From JAPPKS01 sp963667895 (GTDB lineage: Bacteria > Poribacteria > WGA-4E > PCPOR2b): a stretch of DNA of 64,000 nucleotides. The position numbers and the translations under genes were made by a program. This document shows, piece after piece, positions 16,444 to 26,058 of this stretch. Every line of letters starts with the position of its first letter. The first letter of the stretch is position 1. Under the pieces are notes generated by a model. The model had not been told where the DNA came from. It ran no database searches and saw only the letters and a program-made list of their open reading frames with translations. Where the stretch lies: positions 4,526,001-4,590,000 of the forward strand of contig OZ245030.1 in assembly GCA_965223985.1 (NCBI GenBank). The letters run 5' to 3'.

Positions 16444-19416
16444 TCACAATATCAATGTGCTCAATTCGTCCGCCAGCAACTGCGGGTCCTTACATACATG
16501 AAACGCCCATCGACCAAGTTGACCCCAGTTGTTGACTGCGGAAACCCACCGCTCGGCACCGGCGTATTTGGCAAGTTCCTGATCGGTTTCGTAGCCCTTA
16601 ATCTCTAATATCAGATTGACGCCGTTCCTAAGCCGGGCGATAAAGTCCGGCTCATAGTTGTGAGAAACGCCGGTATACTCATACGGAATGCTAAGTCCGA
16701 GATGGTCGTTGCGGACATAGTAATCAACTAACTCAGACTGTTCTAACCGGAAGCTCGCCGAACTCTCCCAAGTCTCGGTATCAAGAACAACTTGATTCAC
16801 GTGGCTGCGTTCCGTGCCGTGGCAATAACGGGTGGTCATGAAGTCCACATCCGCCGATGTGCCGAAAGGTTTGTACCGATTCAGAATCGGCAGGAGCGGA
16901 GCCTCGCCCTGCGATTCATCCGGTTGGATTGCCGCGATAAGCCGTTCAACGACGCGGCGCACATATTTTTCCTGCCCCAGTTCGCATTGGTTAATTCTAC
17001 GAAAATCCACTTTCCTTTCAATGTAGGCATCGACCAATCTGTACACCTGGGGAAATAAGCGGTGCCGCGATTGCAGGCGAAGCGCGGCGTGGCTGTTCGG
17101 ATTCGGATGCGTCTTGCTGTCACCGACCAAATTCCAGACAATCTGACGCGAAATCTCAAACTTGATAGCTTGAATGTGCGTTGTCTGATAGTACGCTTCA
17201 CGATCCTGGAGTATGGCTTCTCCCGGACCCAATGTGGACGGTGTACCGGTTTCGTAGCCGACCGCTGGTTTGACAAAAACGGCGGTCGGTGTGCGCTCGG
17301 GTTCAATTAACAGCGGCTCCATCGCTTTGATATCCGCCTTGATTTCGTTCTTCTTTAGCGCAAAGGCGTAGCCCTCAACGATTGGAAACCGAATCTCGTA
17401 ATCCTCCCGCTCGGGTATTGCGCGAACATGATTCTTGGGTTTGTCGCCACACTCAGGTTTGTCGCGCGGGCGCCCTTTGAACGGAATCACGGAAAACGGA
17501 ATGCCGTACACATCCACGTATTCCTCGGGCAGCAACTCCGTTTCTGGATCGGGGGTATAGTTCATTCGCCGCAAACCTCTGCCAACTACCTGTTCGCAGA
17601 GAAGCTGACTCGTGAAGGCGCGTAACCCCAGGATGTGCGTGACGTTCTGAGCGTCCCATCCCTCGTTCAACATCGCCACGGATACGACGCATCGCACCTG
17701 CTCGCCCGGTTTGTCCCGCTTCCCGATAGTCGCCACTATCCGCCGCAGTTCTTCAGCCGCTTCCGACCCCTTCTTCGTCGGGTCCGCACTCTCTGCCTCA
17801 GCCAACTTCTTGCTGTCAATCCGAAGCGTTCGTAATACGCCCTCTTCGTTAGACAGCAATTCGGGAAACACCGTCCCACGTCCGTACGCTGTCCTCGTCC
17901 CTTTCTTCTTTTTCCCTTTGTTTTCTCCGACGATTTCAACCTCTTCTTCGCCGGATATTTTACGGAAGAACATCTCGGCAATATCGGTATTGTCGCAGAC
18001 GATAATCATAACTGGCGGCGTCTTGTCTTTGGCATCCGACGCCTCCTGAATGTATTCAAAGCGTTCTTTCCATTGGCTGGCGAGGGTCCTCAGCGCATCC
18101 TCGGCATGAAGATACACGGCTTCTGGTTTCGGCTTCTTCGCCCTGCCTGGCAACCGCTCAGCGGGCTGGAGTAGCTCGTCAACCGCGCGCCAGAGCCTGA
18201 AGTATTTCGGCTCGGGACGACCGGTGGTGTCGCTCACAGGCAGACGAGGGATTTTTGTGATGCCGCTCTCAATCGCGTCCACCAACCCGAAATCGCTAAC
18301 CAGCCACGGAAACGGTGTGCCTTCTGGGTGACCGCTGCCGTGAATGTAGAACGGCGTGGCGGAGAGATCGACGCAAAAACGGACGCCGCACGCCCGGTTA
18401 ATCGTGTCCAAGCCGGTAACCCAGACGGTTGCCTCCTGAACTTCGCTTCTTTCCGCAGCGGATAACTTCTCATCGGTAGCCGCGGGACGGTAAGCGTGAT
18501 GCCCCTCATCGTTTAACACCATAATTTGAGCGCGTTCATAGAGTTCGCCTAACACGCGTTTCGCAAAGGCGTCAGGCGTCTCCTCGCCCTTATCCACGAC
18601 CGCGTAGGTAGAACCGCCTTCGCTGTGCGGAGACTCCGGTGCAAATTTATGCCAGTTGGTCACTAGCACCTTCCCGCTGTTGAGCAACGGGCGAAGTTTC
18701 GTCGGGATGAGTTCAAATTCATCGTAGTAGTTTTCCGGCGATTCTGGTCGCAGCACTTGAAGCCGCTCTTTAATCGTCAGGTTCGGACAGACGACTAGTG
18801 CCGCCCTTGGAAAGCGCTCGTCGGAAGGCACCTTCCCGCGGTTGCAGAACGCCCACGCAATCAACATCGCCATCACCACCGTCTTCCCGCTGCCGGTCGC
18901 CATCTTGCACCCGTAACGAATCAGCTTGGTCAGATCTTCTGTGTCAGGCGAGTCAACCAGCTTGTTGAGATCATCATCGGTGAATTCGGGATTAAACCGG
19001 ATGCCTTTGCCCGCGCGGCGAATCTCGGCGAGCCAGATTATCGTCTCAACCGCTTCGCGCTGGCAGAAGAAAAGGCGCGGCTCCCTGTCCTCTCGCGTCC
19101 AGTGGTTCAGCAGTTCCCGCGTCACATTCGTTGCGTTCCGATAATTCGATTCCCGCCATCGCCTGACATCCGATCGTAACGCATTCACCAACGGCAGATC
19201 GTCCCGCTCCTCCTCTTGAATAAAGCGCATCTTAAGCTGCTCGGTCCCTGTTTTTTGGGTCTTGTACCAATACCCCGCTTCACGCCGACCCGGTTGTCTG
19301 TTGGCTTCGCCGGTCTCGGTGCCATAAACCCAGTGCGCGTCCGGCTCATTGTAAGGGCTGCACAGAATAGGCTGTTCAACGGGTTGGATCGGGATTTCGG
19401 GTTGATCGTTCTTCAT
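16444..19416 (-). CDS. res: Type III restriction enzyme, Res (helicase-endonuclease) subunit
   Basis: The ~990-residue product is a superfamily 2 helicase fused to a nuclease. Walker A is ATGSGKT (about residues 173-179), the DEAD-box variant is NDEGHHAYR, and motif VI is the QVVGRGLRRM stretch. The C-terminal PD-(D/E)XK endonuclease core is seen as PDFIARLRNG then LILEIKG. It pairs with the Mod subunit to cut DNA after ATP-driven communication between two recognition sites. The start at 19416 follows AAGGAGGAAGGAG. Unusually, two other genes lie between it and mod. It appears intact. Confidence 0.93.
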   Translation of the reverse strand: MKNDQPEIPIQPVEQPILCSPYNEPDAHWVYGTETGEANRQPGRREAGYWYKTQKTGTEQLKMRFIQEEERDDLPLVNALRSDVRRWRESNYRNATNVTRELLNHWTREDREPRLFFCQREAVETIIWLAEIRRAGKGIRFNPEFTDDDLNKLVDSPDTEDLTKLIRYGCKMATGSGKTVVMAMLIAWAFCNRGKVPSDERFPRAALVVCPNLTIKERLQVLRPESPENYYDEFELIPTKLRPLLNSGKVLVTNWHKFAPESPHSEGGSTYAVVDKGEETPDAFAKRVLGELYERAQIMVLNDEGHHAYRPAATDEKLSAAERSEVQEATVWVTGLDTINRACGVRFCVDLSATPFYIHGSGHPEGTPFPWLVSDFGLVDAIESGITKIPRLPVSDTTGRPEPKYFRLWRAVDELLQPAERLPGRAKKPKPEAVYLHAEDALRTLASQWKERFEYIQEASDAKDKTPPVMIIVCDNTDIAEMFFRKISGEEEVEIVGENKGKKKKGTRTAYGRGTVFPELLSNEEGVLRTLRIDSKKLAEAESADPTKKGSEAAEELRRIVATIGKRDKPGEQVRCVVSVAMLNEGWDAQNVTHILGLRAFTSQLLCEQVVGRGLRRMNYTPDPETELLPEEYVDVYGIPFSVIPFKGRPRDKPECGDKPKNHVRAIPEREDYEIRFPIVEGYAFALKKNEIKADIKAMEPLLIEPERTPTAVFVKPAVGYETGTPSTLGPGEAILQDREAYYQTTHIQAIKFEISRQIVWNLVGDSKTHPNPNSHAALRLQSRHRLFPQVYRLVDAYIERKVDFRRINQCELGQEKYVRRVVERLIAAIQPDESQGEAPLLPILNRYKPFGTSADVDFMTTRYCHGTERSHVNQVVLDTETWESSASFRLEQSELVDYYVRNDHLGLSIPYEYTGVSHNYEPDFIARLRNGVNLILEIKGYETDQELAKYAGAERWVSAVNNWGQLGRWAFHVCKDPQLLADELSTLIL

Positions 19417-19436
19417 AAAGACTCCTTCCTCCTTGA

Positions 19437-19461
19437 TTCCCCTCCTTACCAAGGAGGGATC
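19437..19461. repeat. Dispersed CCTCCTTACCAAGGAGG palindromic repeat
   Basis: CCTCCTTACCAAGGAGGGAT is a close relative of the 11961 and 30190 elements. It lies just upstream of the res ribosome-binding site, in the ~105 bp gap between res and the preceding gene, so it may also affect expression of res. Confidence 0.5.
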
Positions 19462-19520
19462 AAGCGAGCGAATAGCGAGTGCGATAGTCTTTGACGCCTC
19501 TCCCGTTGAAAACAAACACC

Positions 19521-20687
19521 TCACGACTCCACTTCATCTGCTGATTTTGGCGCACGCCACTCTTCTACAAACTTCCGATCGTACTTTTCCAACAACTCCA
19601 GGCACTTGTCCTCCACGCCAGACGACAAACTCTTCCCATGATTGGTCAGGATTTCCTTCATACCATCTGGTTCATTGTATCTTCCAAAGTATCGGGCTAT
19701 CATGATTGGGCCATCGCGTTCTCCCGGCACATTCAAAGCGGGAATTGCTTTCCTCAAGATTTTAACCGAATTTCCTCGATTCAACTGCAGACCTATTTCT
19801 GCAAGTGAAAATGCCGTGCCGGTTAAGAATAAATCCTTATGTCGTGGATTGTCCTTTAACAATCGGTTTAGGAAACGTGTGACTCCCTCATCAGCTTCCA
19901 AAGTAGGTACCTGTCCTAGCAAATATGAAAATGGACGCAGGTATTGATGTGCCGCTGAATCATCAATGCCTAAGTCTGAGTCAACAACTGAGTTTAAGAA
20001 CTCTAACAGCCGCGGGACCAATCGCGGACACTTCCGTGTAGCTAAGACCTCCGCTGCTCTATGTTTGAGTGGAAGATAATACTTACTATCGCCAAAAACA
20101 TCCAATAAAGCATCATCTCTGAGTTCCTTAAGAACCTCTTCGCGAGGGGCCTTCCCTTGCATAAAATAGCCAGGCTTGAAAATTTCCTCCAACGTAGAAG
20201 CCGTATGTTCTTTTTCTAATACTCCTAGTTGATTTTTGAGTATATCAACCTGACCCACGGTTTCCCTAAACCCGGTAAGGCTCTTTTCAACTCTATCCGC
20301 TATCAAGCCATTAGCTCTAGATCCAAGCCAAAACCAAAAAACGGCACCCACACCGCCGATAACTACCACAAACAATCCAATTACACCCACAAACCAAGAA
20401 TTCCATCCCCTCAACCATTCATCATTAGAATCCTTCAATCCCCTCTTAAACTTGCCAAACTCCGCATTTAGAAGTTTTGCATTTGCCTCAGCGAGTTTCG
20501 CTTGCAAATCCATCTTCTCAACATTTTGCACAGTCTGAAGCTGTTCTTCGAGGTCCGATACTCGCTGCTTTAGGGCTTCAATTTCTGGTTCTGATGTTTG
20601 AATGCCTTGAATCTGCTGTGCATACAACAGAGGAGGCATTATACCGAGTAACGCTCCCAATAGTAGGAACGCTGAAAGCTTTTCCAT
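19521..20687 (-). CDS. Membrane-anchored coiled-coil protein with HEAT-like C-terminus, inside the R-M operon
   Basis: I do not recognise this ~388-residue protein. It opens with a signal peptide (LSAFLLLGALLGIMPPLLYA) and continues with a coiled coil rich in Glu/Gln/Lys (EIEALKQRVSDLEEQLQTVQ). A strong membrane helix follows (VGVIGLFVVVIGGVGAVFWF), then ~240 soluble residues with helical-repeat character (LKHRAAEVLATRKCPRLVPR, VKILRKAIPALNVPG). The topology suggests an N-terminal coiled coil outside and a helical domain in the cytoplasm. Its start is five bases after the HicB-like gene and it is followed by res, so it is cotranscribed with the restriction system. A role in defence is inferred from position only. 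Confidence 0.6.
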   Translation of the reverse strand: MEKLSAFLLLGALLGIMPPLLYAQQIQGIQTSEPEIEALKQRVSDLEEQLQTVQNVEKMDLQAKLAEANAKLLNAEFGKFKRGLKDSNDEWLRGWNSWFVGVIGLFVVVIGGVGAVFWFWLGSRANGLIADRVEKSLTGFRETVGQVDILKNQLGVLEKEHTASTLEEIFKPGYFMQGKAPREEVLKELRDDALLDVFGDSKYYLPLKHRAAEVLATRKCPRLVPRLLEFLNSVVDSDLGIDDSAAHQYLRPFSYLLGQVPTLEADEGVTRFLNRLLKDNPRHKDLFLTGTAFSLAEIGLQLNRGNSVKILRKAIPALNVPGERDGPIMIARYFGRYNEPDGMKEILTNHGKSLSSGVEDKCLELLEKYDRKFVEEWRAPKSADEVES

Positions 20688-20691
20688 CGCT

Positions 20692-21051
20692 TTATCCTGA
20701 TTGAACAATGGTTCCTGCTGACTTCAACTTCTGCGTTACAAGTGCATAAAGGCTCATCCCCGCTTTTGCCGCTTCATTCGCCAATTCACGGTGAAGTTGT
20801 GCATCAACCGGGACGTTAAATGGGCCTTCATGTCCTTCCCGCGACGGTGCTTCTGGGATGGGGTCACGATGTCTTCGGTAACTCTCTTTAACACCTTTCC
20901 AAGCCACGGCGAGCTCTCTCAAGGCATTCTCTGGTGTATCTGAAAATGCGGACACATTGGGCATTTCAACAAAATGTGCAAGATAATCGCCGTCTTCATC
21001 AAAAAACAGGTTGACGTTAAATCCGTCAAAGATGTCGTCATTTTTGCTCAT
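20692..21051 (-). CDS. HicB-like antitoxin family protein (no HicA seen)
   Basis: The ~119-residue product has the HicB layout: an N-terminal partial RNase-H-like fold (VNLFFDEDGDYLAHFVEMPN, then SDTPENALRELAVAW) and a C-terminal ribbon-helix-helix segment (FNVPVDAQLHRELANEAAKAGMSLYALVTQKL). HicB normally neutralises the mRNA interferase HicA and represses its own operon. No hicA-sized reading frame lies beside it, so it is an orphan. It sits between mod (44 bp upstream) and the membrane coiled-coil gene (5 bp downstream). AGAGGAA precedes the ATG at 21051. It may act as a DNA-binding regulator of the restriction operon. Confidence 0.72.
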   Translation of the reverse strand: MSKNDDIFDGFNVNLFFDEDGDYLAHFVEMPNVSAFSDTPENALRELAVAWKGVKESYRRHRDPIPEAPSREGHEGPFNVPVDAQLHRELANEAAKAGMSLYALVTQKLKSAGTIVQSG

Positions 21052-21095
21052 CTTGTTCCTCTTGGCGCATCTCAATAAACGGATTCTGACGAGGC

Positions 21096-24022
21096 TTAAT
21101 ATCCCCGCTCACCTAAATCATGAACCCGCATCACCTCATTCCCCCGCGGGTCGATGACTTTTACCGCGACGCGCCGATGTTCTCCCGCAGGAAACGGCAG
21201 TGAATCTGTCCCGCTGAACTTCTCAAACTGCTCTGGGTCAATTACGCTCTTGAGTGCCCTCGCGAGTTTATCCCAAGCCTTTTTGTCGGGGAAGAACGCT
21301 TGGGTGATACAGAACGTCCTGCCGTCGTAATCGCTGTCAATGAACCACGCCGCCACTCTGTCAGCGTCTGCGGAACTCACCGTGTTCTCTACTGGGTTAT
21401 AGATGTCCACTCCCTCCATCTTGACGATATACTCCCCGTCTTCTGTAGTTTCAATTTCCGTGCGCGGTGCCCCGAACACGGTGAACAGTTGAGTGGAAGG
21501 AGTCTCTTTGAGCAGATCGCCCATCGTTATGTCGGGATGGATATGCGCCATGTGAATACGCACCCTCGGATTCGGGTCGTCGTGGATTGCGGTTTGGGCG
21601 GCGCCATCAAAGCTGAAGCCCGCGAAGACCAAGTCATCATACCCGCGTCGAAACGCAATCCGTAAGCAGTCTTCGACCTGCATTACCGTCACGGGACCGT
21701 GTTGCGGTCCGAACACAACGGCAACCTGACGTCCTTCTGCGTCATTTTCCAAGCTTCCTTCGGCGTGAAGGATATCCCCTTCAAGCGGTTCAAGTGCCGC
21801 GAATTTCATCTCCCCATTATCGGGGAAACGCACACCGTCATTTCGCAGCAGACGAATCATTTTATCGAGATACGCTTCGGCATTGGTGGGTTCATACTCG
21901 GCACCGTCAGTCTCAAAAGTATCCAATTCTTCCTCCGGTTCGCCGCCAATCGGCGAATCTTCTCCGAGCGATTCTTCTGCGGGTTGCACCGCCTCCACGG
22001 TGAACGGACCGCTCACCCGCAACTGCTTTCTGTCCACCTCTGGCTGATCGACCAATTCCTCGCTGCCGGCAGATGCGTTGATGCAGGCGTTCACCTCGTC
22101 CATCTTTGCCCGCCACGCATCGCGGTAGTCTGTTAGAGCTTGCCTCAACTCAGGAGACCAATCGGGGTCTGTATCAAACGGCACTTCCCACTCTTTCCAA
22201 TCGTCTACTGGAAGCTCCCAGCGCCGCCGGTCAGCCTCCGTGACGGCTTTTTTGCCCTCGCGTCGTTGTTTTTCAGCCAACATTCTGAGCAGTTCGGTGC
22301 GAACCTCAGGCGTCACCGTACCCAAAGCGCGGTTCAGCGCCTCCAACTTCTCCTTAAGAACCGGTTCATGTTTTGCGAAGATGGGGTCAAGCGCAGTGTT
22401 GTTGGCGATGCTGTTGCGGGTGATGTGCGGAACGGATTTGTTGATGAATCCGCCCGCGGCGCCTTTCGATTCGTCTCGGAGTTCGTAGTAGTCGAAGCTG
22501 CCCGTCAAGAGACGCTGACGCGCCAGAGCGACCGCCACACGGCTGGTGTCAATGGTTATCCAGCGCCTGCCCCAACCCTCAGCGACGTAAGCCGTGGTGC
22601 CACTGCCGCAGGTGGGATCTAGGACGAGATCTCCCGGATCTGTGGTCATAAGCATACAACGTTCAATGATTTTCTGATTGGTTTGAACGACATACTGTTT
22701 ATTTTGCTCATGAAGATGCTCGCCCCACAGATTCCCTAATTCTGTATAAGGGAAGTCAGAATAGTATAGCTTGTAATTCAGGGCAGTTTTAAAAGGAATT
22801 ATTCTATCTGCTTTTGCCAGCCGCGATAGCCCATCAATAGTAACCGACCATCCTTTTCGACCTGAGCGCTCATACTTCCTATTGCGAAACTTAAAAGGCT
22901 GACCAGGACTTGCGCCGCCCCTTAAGGAATTGCCTTCAAAAACCTCAGTTTCTTCAGGTAGATTTTTCTCAGATGAAGATACTACCTGGCCGTTGGGTAA
23001 CGCCGCAAATGAGAATCTCTCGGTTCGCTCCTTTTTCAAATATAGCGCATGGAATTTCAACTGCTCTTGGTCTTTTGTATACCAAAGTATGAAGTCATTC
23101 AGTAGCGACAAGTGATTACTTTTGGATGTGCTTTGTGTTTTGAACACAATCTCTCCAACAAAATTCTCAGCCCCAAACACCTCATCCATCAAGCACCGTA
23201 CGCGATGGACATTTTCATCACTAATCTGCATGAACACGCTCCCACTATCGGTCAAGAGGTCTCTGGCGACAATCAGCCGGTCCCGCAGGTATGCAAGGTA
23301 AGAATGGACGCCGAGGGTCCACGTGTCGCGGTAGGCTTTAATCTGCTCCGGTTCGCGGGTTAGGTCGCTGGCTTTGTCCTTCACATCTCGCTGAAACACG
23401 GTGGGCTGGAAGTTTGAGGCGAACTTAATGCCGTATGGCGGGTCGACGTAGATCATTTGCACCTTGCCCGCGAGGTCTTCGCGATGTGCCAGCGAACTCA
23501 TCACGGTTAAGCTATCGCCCAATATGAGACGGTTCGACCAATCCACATCGTGCTGGTAGGACTGCACCACTTCGTGGTATTCCTGCTGCGGGTCAGCAAA
23601 GAGCTCGCGGTACACGTCCTCCCGCTGCGCCGCCTTCACAATGGCTTGCGTGCTTACACGCTCGTGGATATGCAACGCCACCGGATCGACGGCGAACGAT
23701 TTCGCCTCCTGTTTGCCTGCCCATTCCAGCCACGGGTCCTGGTGTCTCAGCGCCGCCGCGAGGATTTTACCTCATCGGCGGATAGAGCTTCCTGCTGCGC
23801 CTTTTCGAGCAACGCCGGCAGCCGGTCGGCGCCGCCGCTCTCGTCGAATCGCAGAACAGGCGGCAGGTGCGGGTTATAGGCGTATACCTGTTTTGGCTTT
23901 TCGCGGATCGTCGCATGTGAAGCAATCCCCGCGGGCGGGTTGTTCTTTCGCGTCGCCTCCTCGTGCCGGTAGTCTTTGACTTCTGCTTCCGGCTTATTAC
24001 CAGCGCGTTTCTTTCGTGCCAT
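21096..24022 (-). pseudogene. mod: Type III DNA methyltransferase (Mod) split by one frameshift
   Basis: The gene encodes an adenine N6-methyltransferase that gives type III restriction systems their sequence specificity. The first reading frame starts at 24022 (MARKKRAGNK, after GAAGGAAAAA) and runs to ADEVK, then stops at ~23747. The rest continues in another frame as ILAAALRHQDPWLEWAGKQE and on through VQMIYVDPPYGIKF (catalytic DPPY) and LVLDPTCGSGTTAYVAEGW (AdoMet motif I), to the stop at 21096. The joined protein would be ~975 residues, normal for Mod. The break lies at a run of four A residues on the coding strand (23765-23768). One missing A, or a -1 slip, restores the frame exactly. 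It could be a sequencing error, a true mutation, or slippage. Confidence 0.85.
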
Positions 24023-24086
24023 ATTGGTTTTTCCTTCTTTCAAATCTCTAGGTTGAGATTTTGTTGCAATTCATTACCGATCAAAA

Positions 24087-24557
24087 CTAGAACGTCCAAC
24101 CCTCTCTTTCCATGAACCCTTGGATGTTAGTGCAGTCAACCTCAAAATGCTTACAAACGTTCGGGATTTTCGCGGCGTTTTTCTTCCACTTTTCTTCAGT
24201 GACAACACATCCATCTATGATCCTTGCTTTTGCAATAATAAATGGATCTGCACACGGATGACCCTCTAAGATACTATTGCGGCTCACTAACGATAGGAAA
24301 TGTGGAACAGACAAAATGCCGCTGACGAATCGCATTTCGGTTGCATTTGGAAGCAAAAAAATATCTTTTTGGCTTTCTACCCAATCAGATAGGTGAGAAT
24401 AACGTTCATAGAAAGCTAATTCTCTGTAGACTTCTCTTACAGAGACTACTGTTCCAACGGTTATGGCCCTATTGAATCTTTCCCAAAAGGATGGAAATTG
24501 TTCGGGATAGTAATTACCAAGCATACTGAAACCAGTGGTATCAAATACGTATGCCAT
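24087..24557 (-). CDS. DUF4411-type PIN-like protein, probable toxin
   Basis: The 156-residue product resembles the DUF4411 branch of the PIN-domain ribonucleases. It starts with YVFDTTGFSMLGNYYPEQFP (the acidic residue after the first strand is typical), continues with VSVREVYREL, and has the conserved HPCADPFIIAKARIIDG and CVVTEEKW. PIN toxins cleave RNA using clustered acidic residues. Its ATG overlaps the stop of the XRE-ImmA gene by one base (TAATG), so the two are translationally coupled. This pairing is widespread and behaves like a toxin-antitoxin or defence module. Activity is inferred, not shown. Confidence 0.72.
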   Translation of the reverse strand: MAYVFDTTGFSMLGNYYPEQFPSFWERFNRAITVGTVVSVREVYRELAFYERYSHLSDWVESQKDIFLLPNATEMRFVSGILSVPHFLSLVSRNSILEGHPCADPFIIAKARIIDGCVVTEEKWKKNAAKIPNVCKHFEVDCTNIQGFMEREGWTF

Positions 24558-25714
24558 TAGCTGGTAACCTCTCTCAATAGCCGGTCTTCCAGTCCAGGCA
24601 CATTCTTTACCTTAACATTCAGATGTTCTGCGAGTTCTTGAATTGAACACTGTTCCTGATAATATCTGTTGAACGCGAGCTCCAGGAATCTGTATCCCAA
24701 GTACACTGCACGGGTATTGTAATAGTTCCCTCCGCCAGATTTTTTGCTTTCCGCCGCTTTTTCAAGCTTGGATTCATGCGCCTCTTTCCATTTTTTCGCC
24801 TTCCACTTATAGTCGGTTGGTTTGAGGATGCGTCGATCAATCAGTTTAAGCAAAATAACTGGTCGGCTAACTTTATAATGACCTGCCAATTCCCAAATTG
24901 CGGCATCGTCGTAATCTGGAAAATCGAGCCGCGTTTTCAAATCGGAAGACGGCACCAAGAATTCAGCGGCAAATCGATTGCAATAACGTTCAATTTTTTC
25001 CCCTCCAATTTTAACGCCGCGTGTGATGCCATTTCGCTGGAGCAGTAAGTGAGCCAACTCATGAAAGAGCGAGAAGATCTGTCTGACATCGGGCCTACTA
25101 TTGTTCAGGCAGATGACAGGAAACTGCTCATGGACAAGCGAAAATCCATCAACGAAATCATCCTGAAATGCGTCCTTGAAAACAAAGATTCCTTTTTCCT
25201 GAATGCAGTCCCGCCAGATGTCGAGGGCTTCTGTCGGAGTTTTCCAACGTGCTTGTGTTTCAACGCTAATATCCAAATACTCCCGAGTTTGGTGTGCTAA
25301 GTCCGCTACAGGAGCGCCAATTTGGGCATGAAGATGGTGAAAGATTTTCATATCCGCAGGGTTCACGCCCATGTTCAGTTCCATCAATGAAAGTTGTCTA
25401 GCGGCAGCATGACGCAACAGCAAACGGATGTTAGGGCTCAGTTCCGCAATTTCTGAACTTCGCAGCGCAAGCTGATTGACCAAATTAGGCTCTTTAGGAA
25501 CCTCCGGGAAGAAGAACAGGGCGATGGGACGTTTGAATTTGTCAGCCAGTTTCTCAAGTTGGGCATAGGTCGGTGCGCCTTCCCCAGACTCCCAGTTGGA
25601 GATGGTTTCAACATCCTTGTGTACGTATTTGGCGACTTCCGCAAGCGTGTATCCTGAGCGTTCTCTTGCCCACTTGATTATGTCGGGATTAATCCCTTGA
25701 ATGTATTCAGCCAT
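24557..25714 (-). CDS. XRE-family regulator fused to ImmA/IrrE metallopeptidase
   Basis: A 385-residue protein with an N-terminal helix-turn-helix (YTLAEVAKYVHKDVETISNW, residues ~22-41) and a zinc-peptidase domain bearing HELAH (His218, Glu219, His222) in SLFHELAHLLLQ. ImmA/IrrE peptidases relieve repression by cleaving repressors, as in ICEBs1 and in Deinococcus DNA-damage control. Here it probably regulates, and perhaps neutralises, the coupled DUF4411 protein. The gene heads the island transcription unit. TATACGTATA at 25778-25787 is a candidate operator. The C-terminal part includes a second helical segment (CSIQELAEHLNVKVKNVPGL). Confidence 0.87.
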   Translation of the reverse strand: MAEYIQGINPDIIKWARERSGYTLAEVAKYVHKDVETISNWESGEGAPTYAQLEKLADKFKRPIALFFFPEVPKEPNLVNQLALRSSEIAELSPNIRLLLRHAAARQLSLMELNMGVNPADMKIFHHLHAQIGAPVADLAHQTREYLDISVETQARWKTPTEALDIWRDCIQEKGIFVFKDAFQDDFVDGFSLVHEQFPVICLNNSRPDVRQIFSLFHELAHLLLQRNGITRGVKIGGEKIERYCNRFAAEFLVPSSDLKTRLDFPDYDDAAIWELAGHYKVSRPVILLKLIDRRILKPTDYKWKAKKWKEAHESKLEKAAESKKSGGGNYYNTRAVYLGYRFLELAFNRYYQEQCSIQELAEHLNVKVKNVPGLEDRLLREVTS

Positions 25715-25777
25715 GAAATCATCTCACATATGAATATAGAACGTAATAGAGCGTATTCCTTGGAGGTAAACCTTAAA

Positions 25778-25787
25778 TATACGTATA
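25778..25787. promoter_or_regulatory. Palindrome, possible XRE operator
   Basis: TATACGTATA is a perfect 10-bp palindrome about 65 bp upstream of the XRE-ImmA start codon. A regulatory role is suggested only by position. Confidence 0.3.
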
Positions 25788-25840
25788 ACGTGCAGAATCA
25801 GGATATATAGCATATCTTTGCACAATGAACGGATAGGGTT

Positions 25841-25995
25841 GGTGCGACGCGGGGTTGCTGACATAGTTGCCGGTCCCGGCGCCCCCGCACGGATTTTCTC
25901 TAATCGTGACGGGCTGGCTGCAACTCAGTAACCGACAACATCGCAAAATTCAAAAAGCGTCCGCGCTCACTCCGATAATCTTTTGTATGTCTTTA
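25841..25995 (-). pseudogene. Decayed 3' end of a PhyH gene
   Basis: Read on the minus strand, 25926-25995 gives KTYKRLSE, a stop, then ARTLFEFCDVVGY and a stop. The intact gene at 26803 ends ETYDGLSDRALKLFEFCNVVDY. The similarity continues past the stop codon into the 3' flank (near 25841-25925 versus 26760-26802) at roughly three identities in four. The fragment is therefore the tail of a second, lost copy of that gene. Confidence 0.7.
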
Positions 25996-26058
25996 CATCT
26001 TACAGCCATAAATTCTCTATCGTTTAGAGATTGAAAACCTCAAGTATGTTGTAAATGC

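Larger units (their letters stand above)
25715..26058. other. Intergenic region upstream of the defence island
   Basis: About 340 bp. The right half contains a decayed PhyH gene end (listed separately). The left half holds the presumed promoter of the XRE-ImmA gene, including the TATACGTATA palindrome. No reading frame is credible. Confidence 0.5.

Noticed and set aside
19521..21051. HicAB toxin-antitoxin pair within the restriction operon
   Set aside because: No hicA-like frame (short, with the dsRNA-binding-like fold and catalytic His) lies beside the HicB-like gene.
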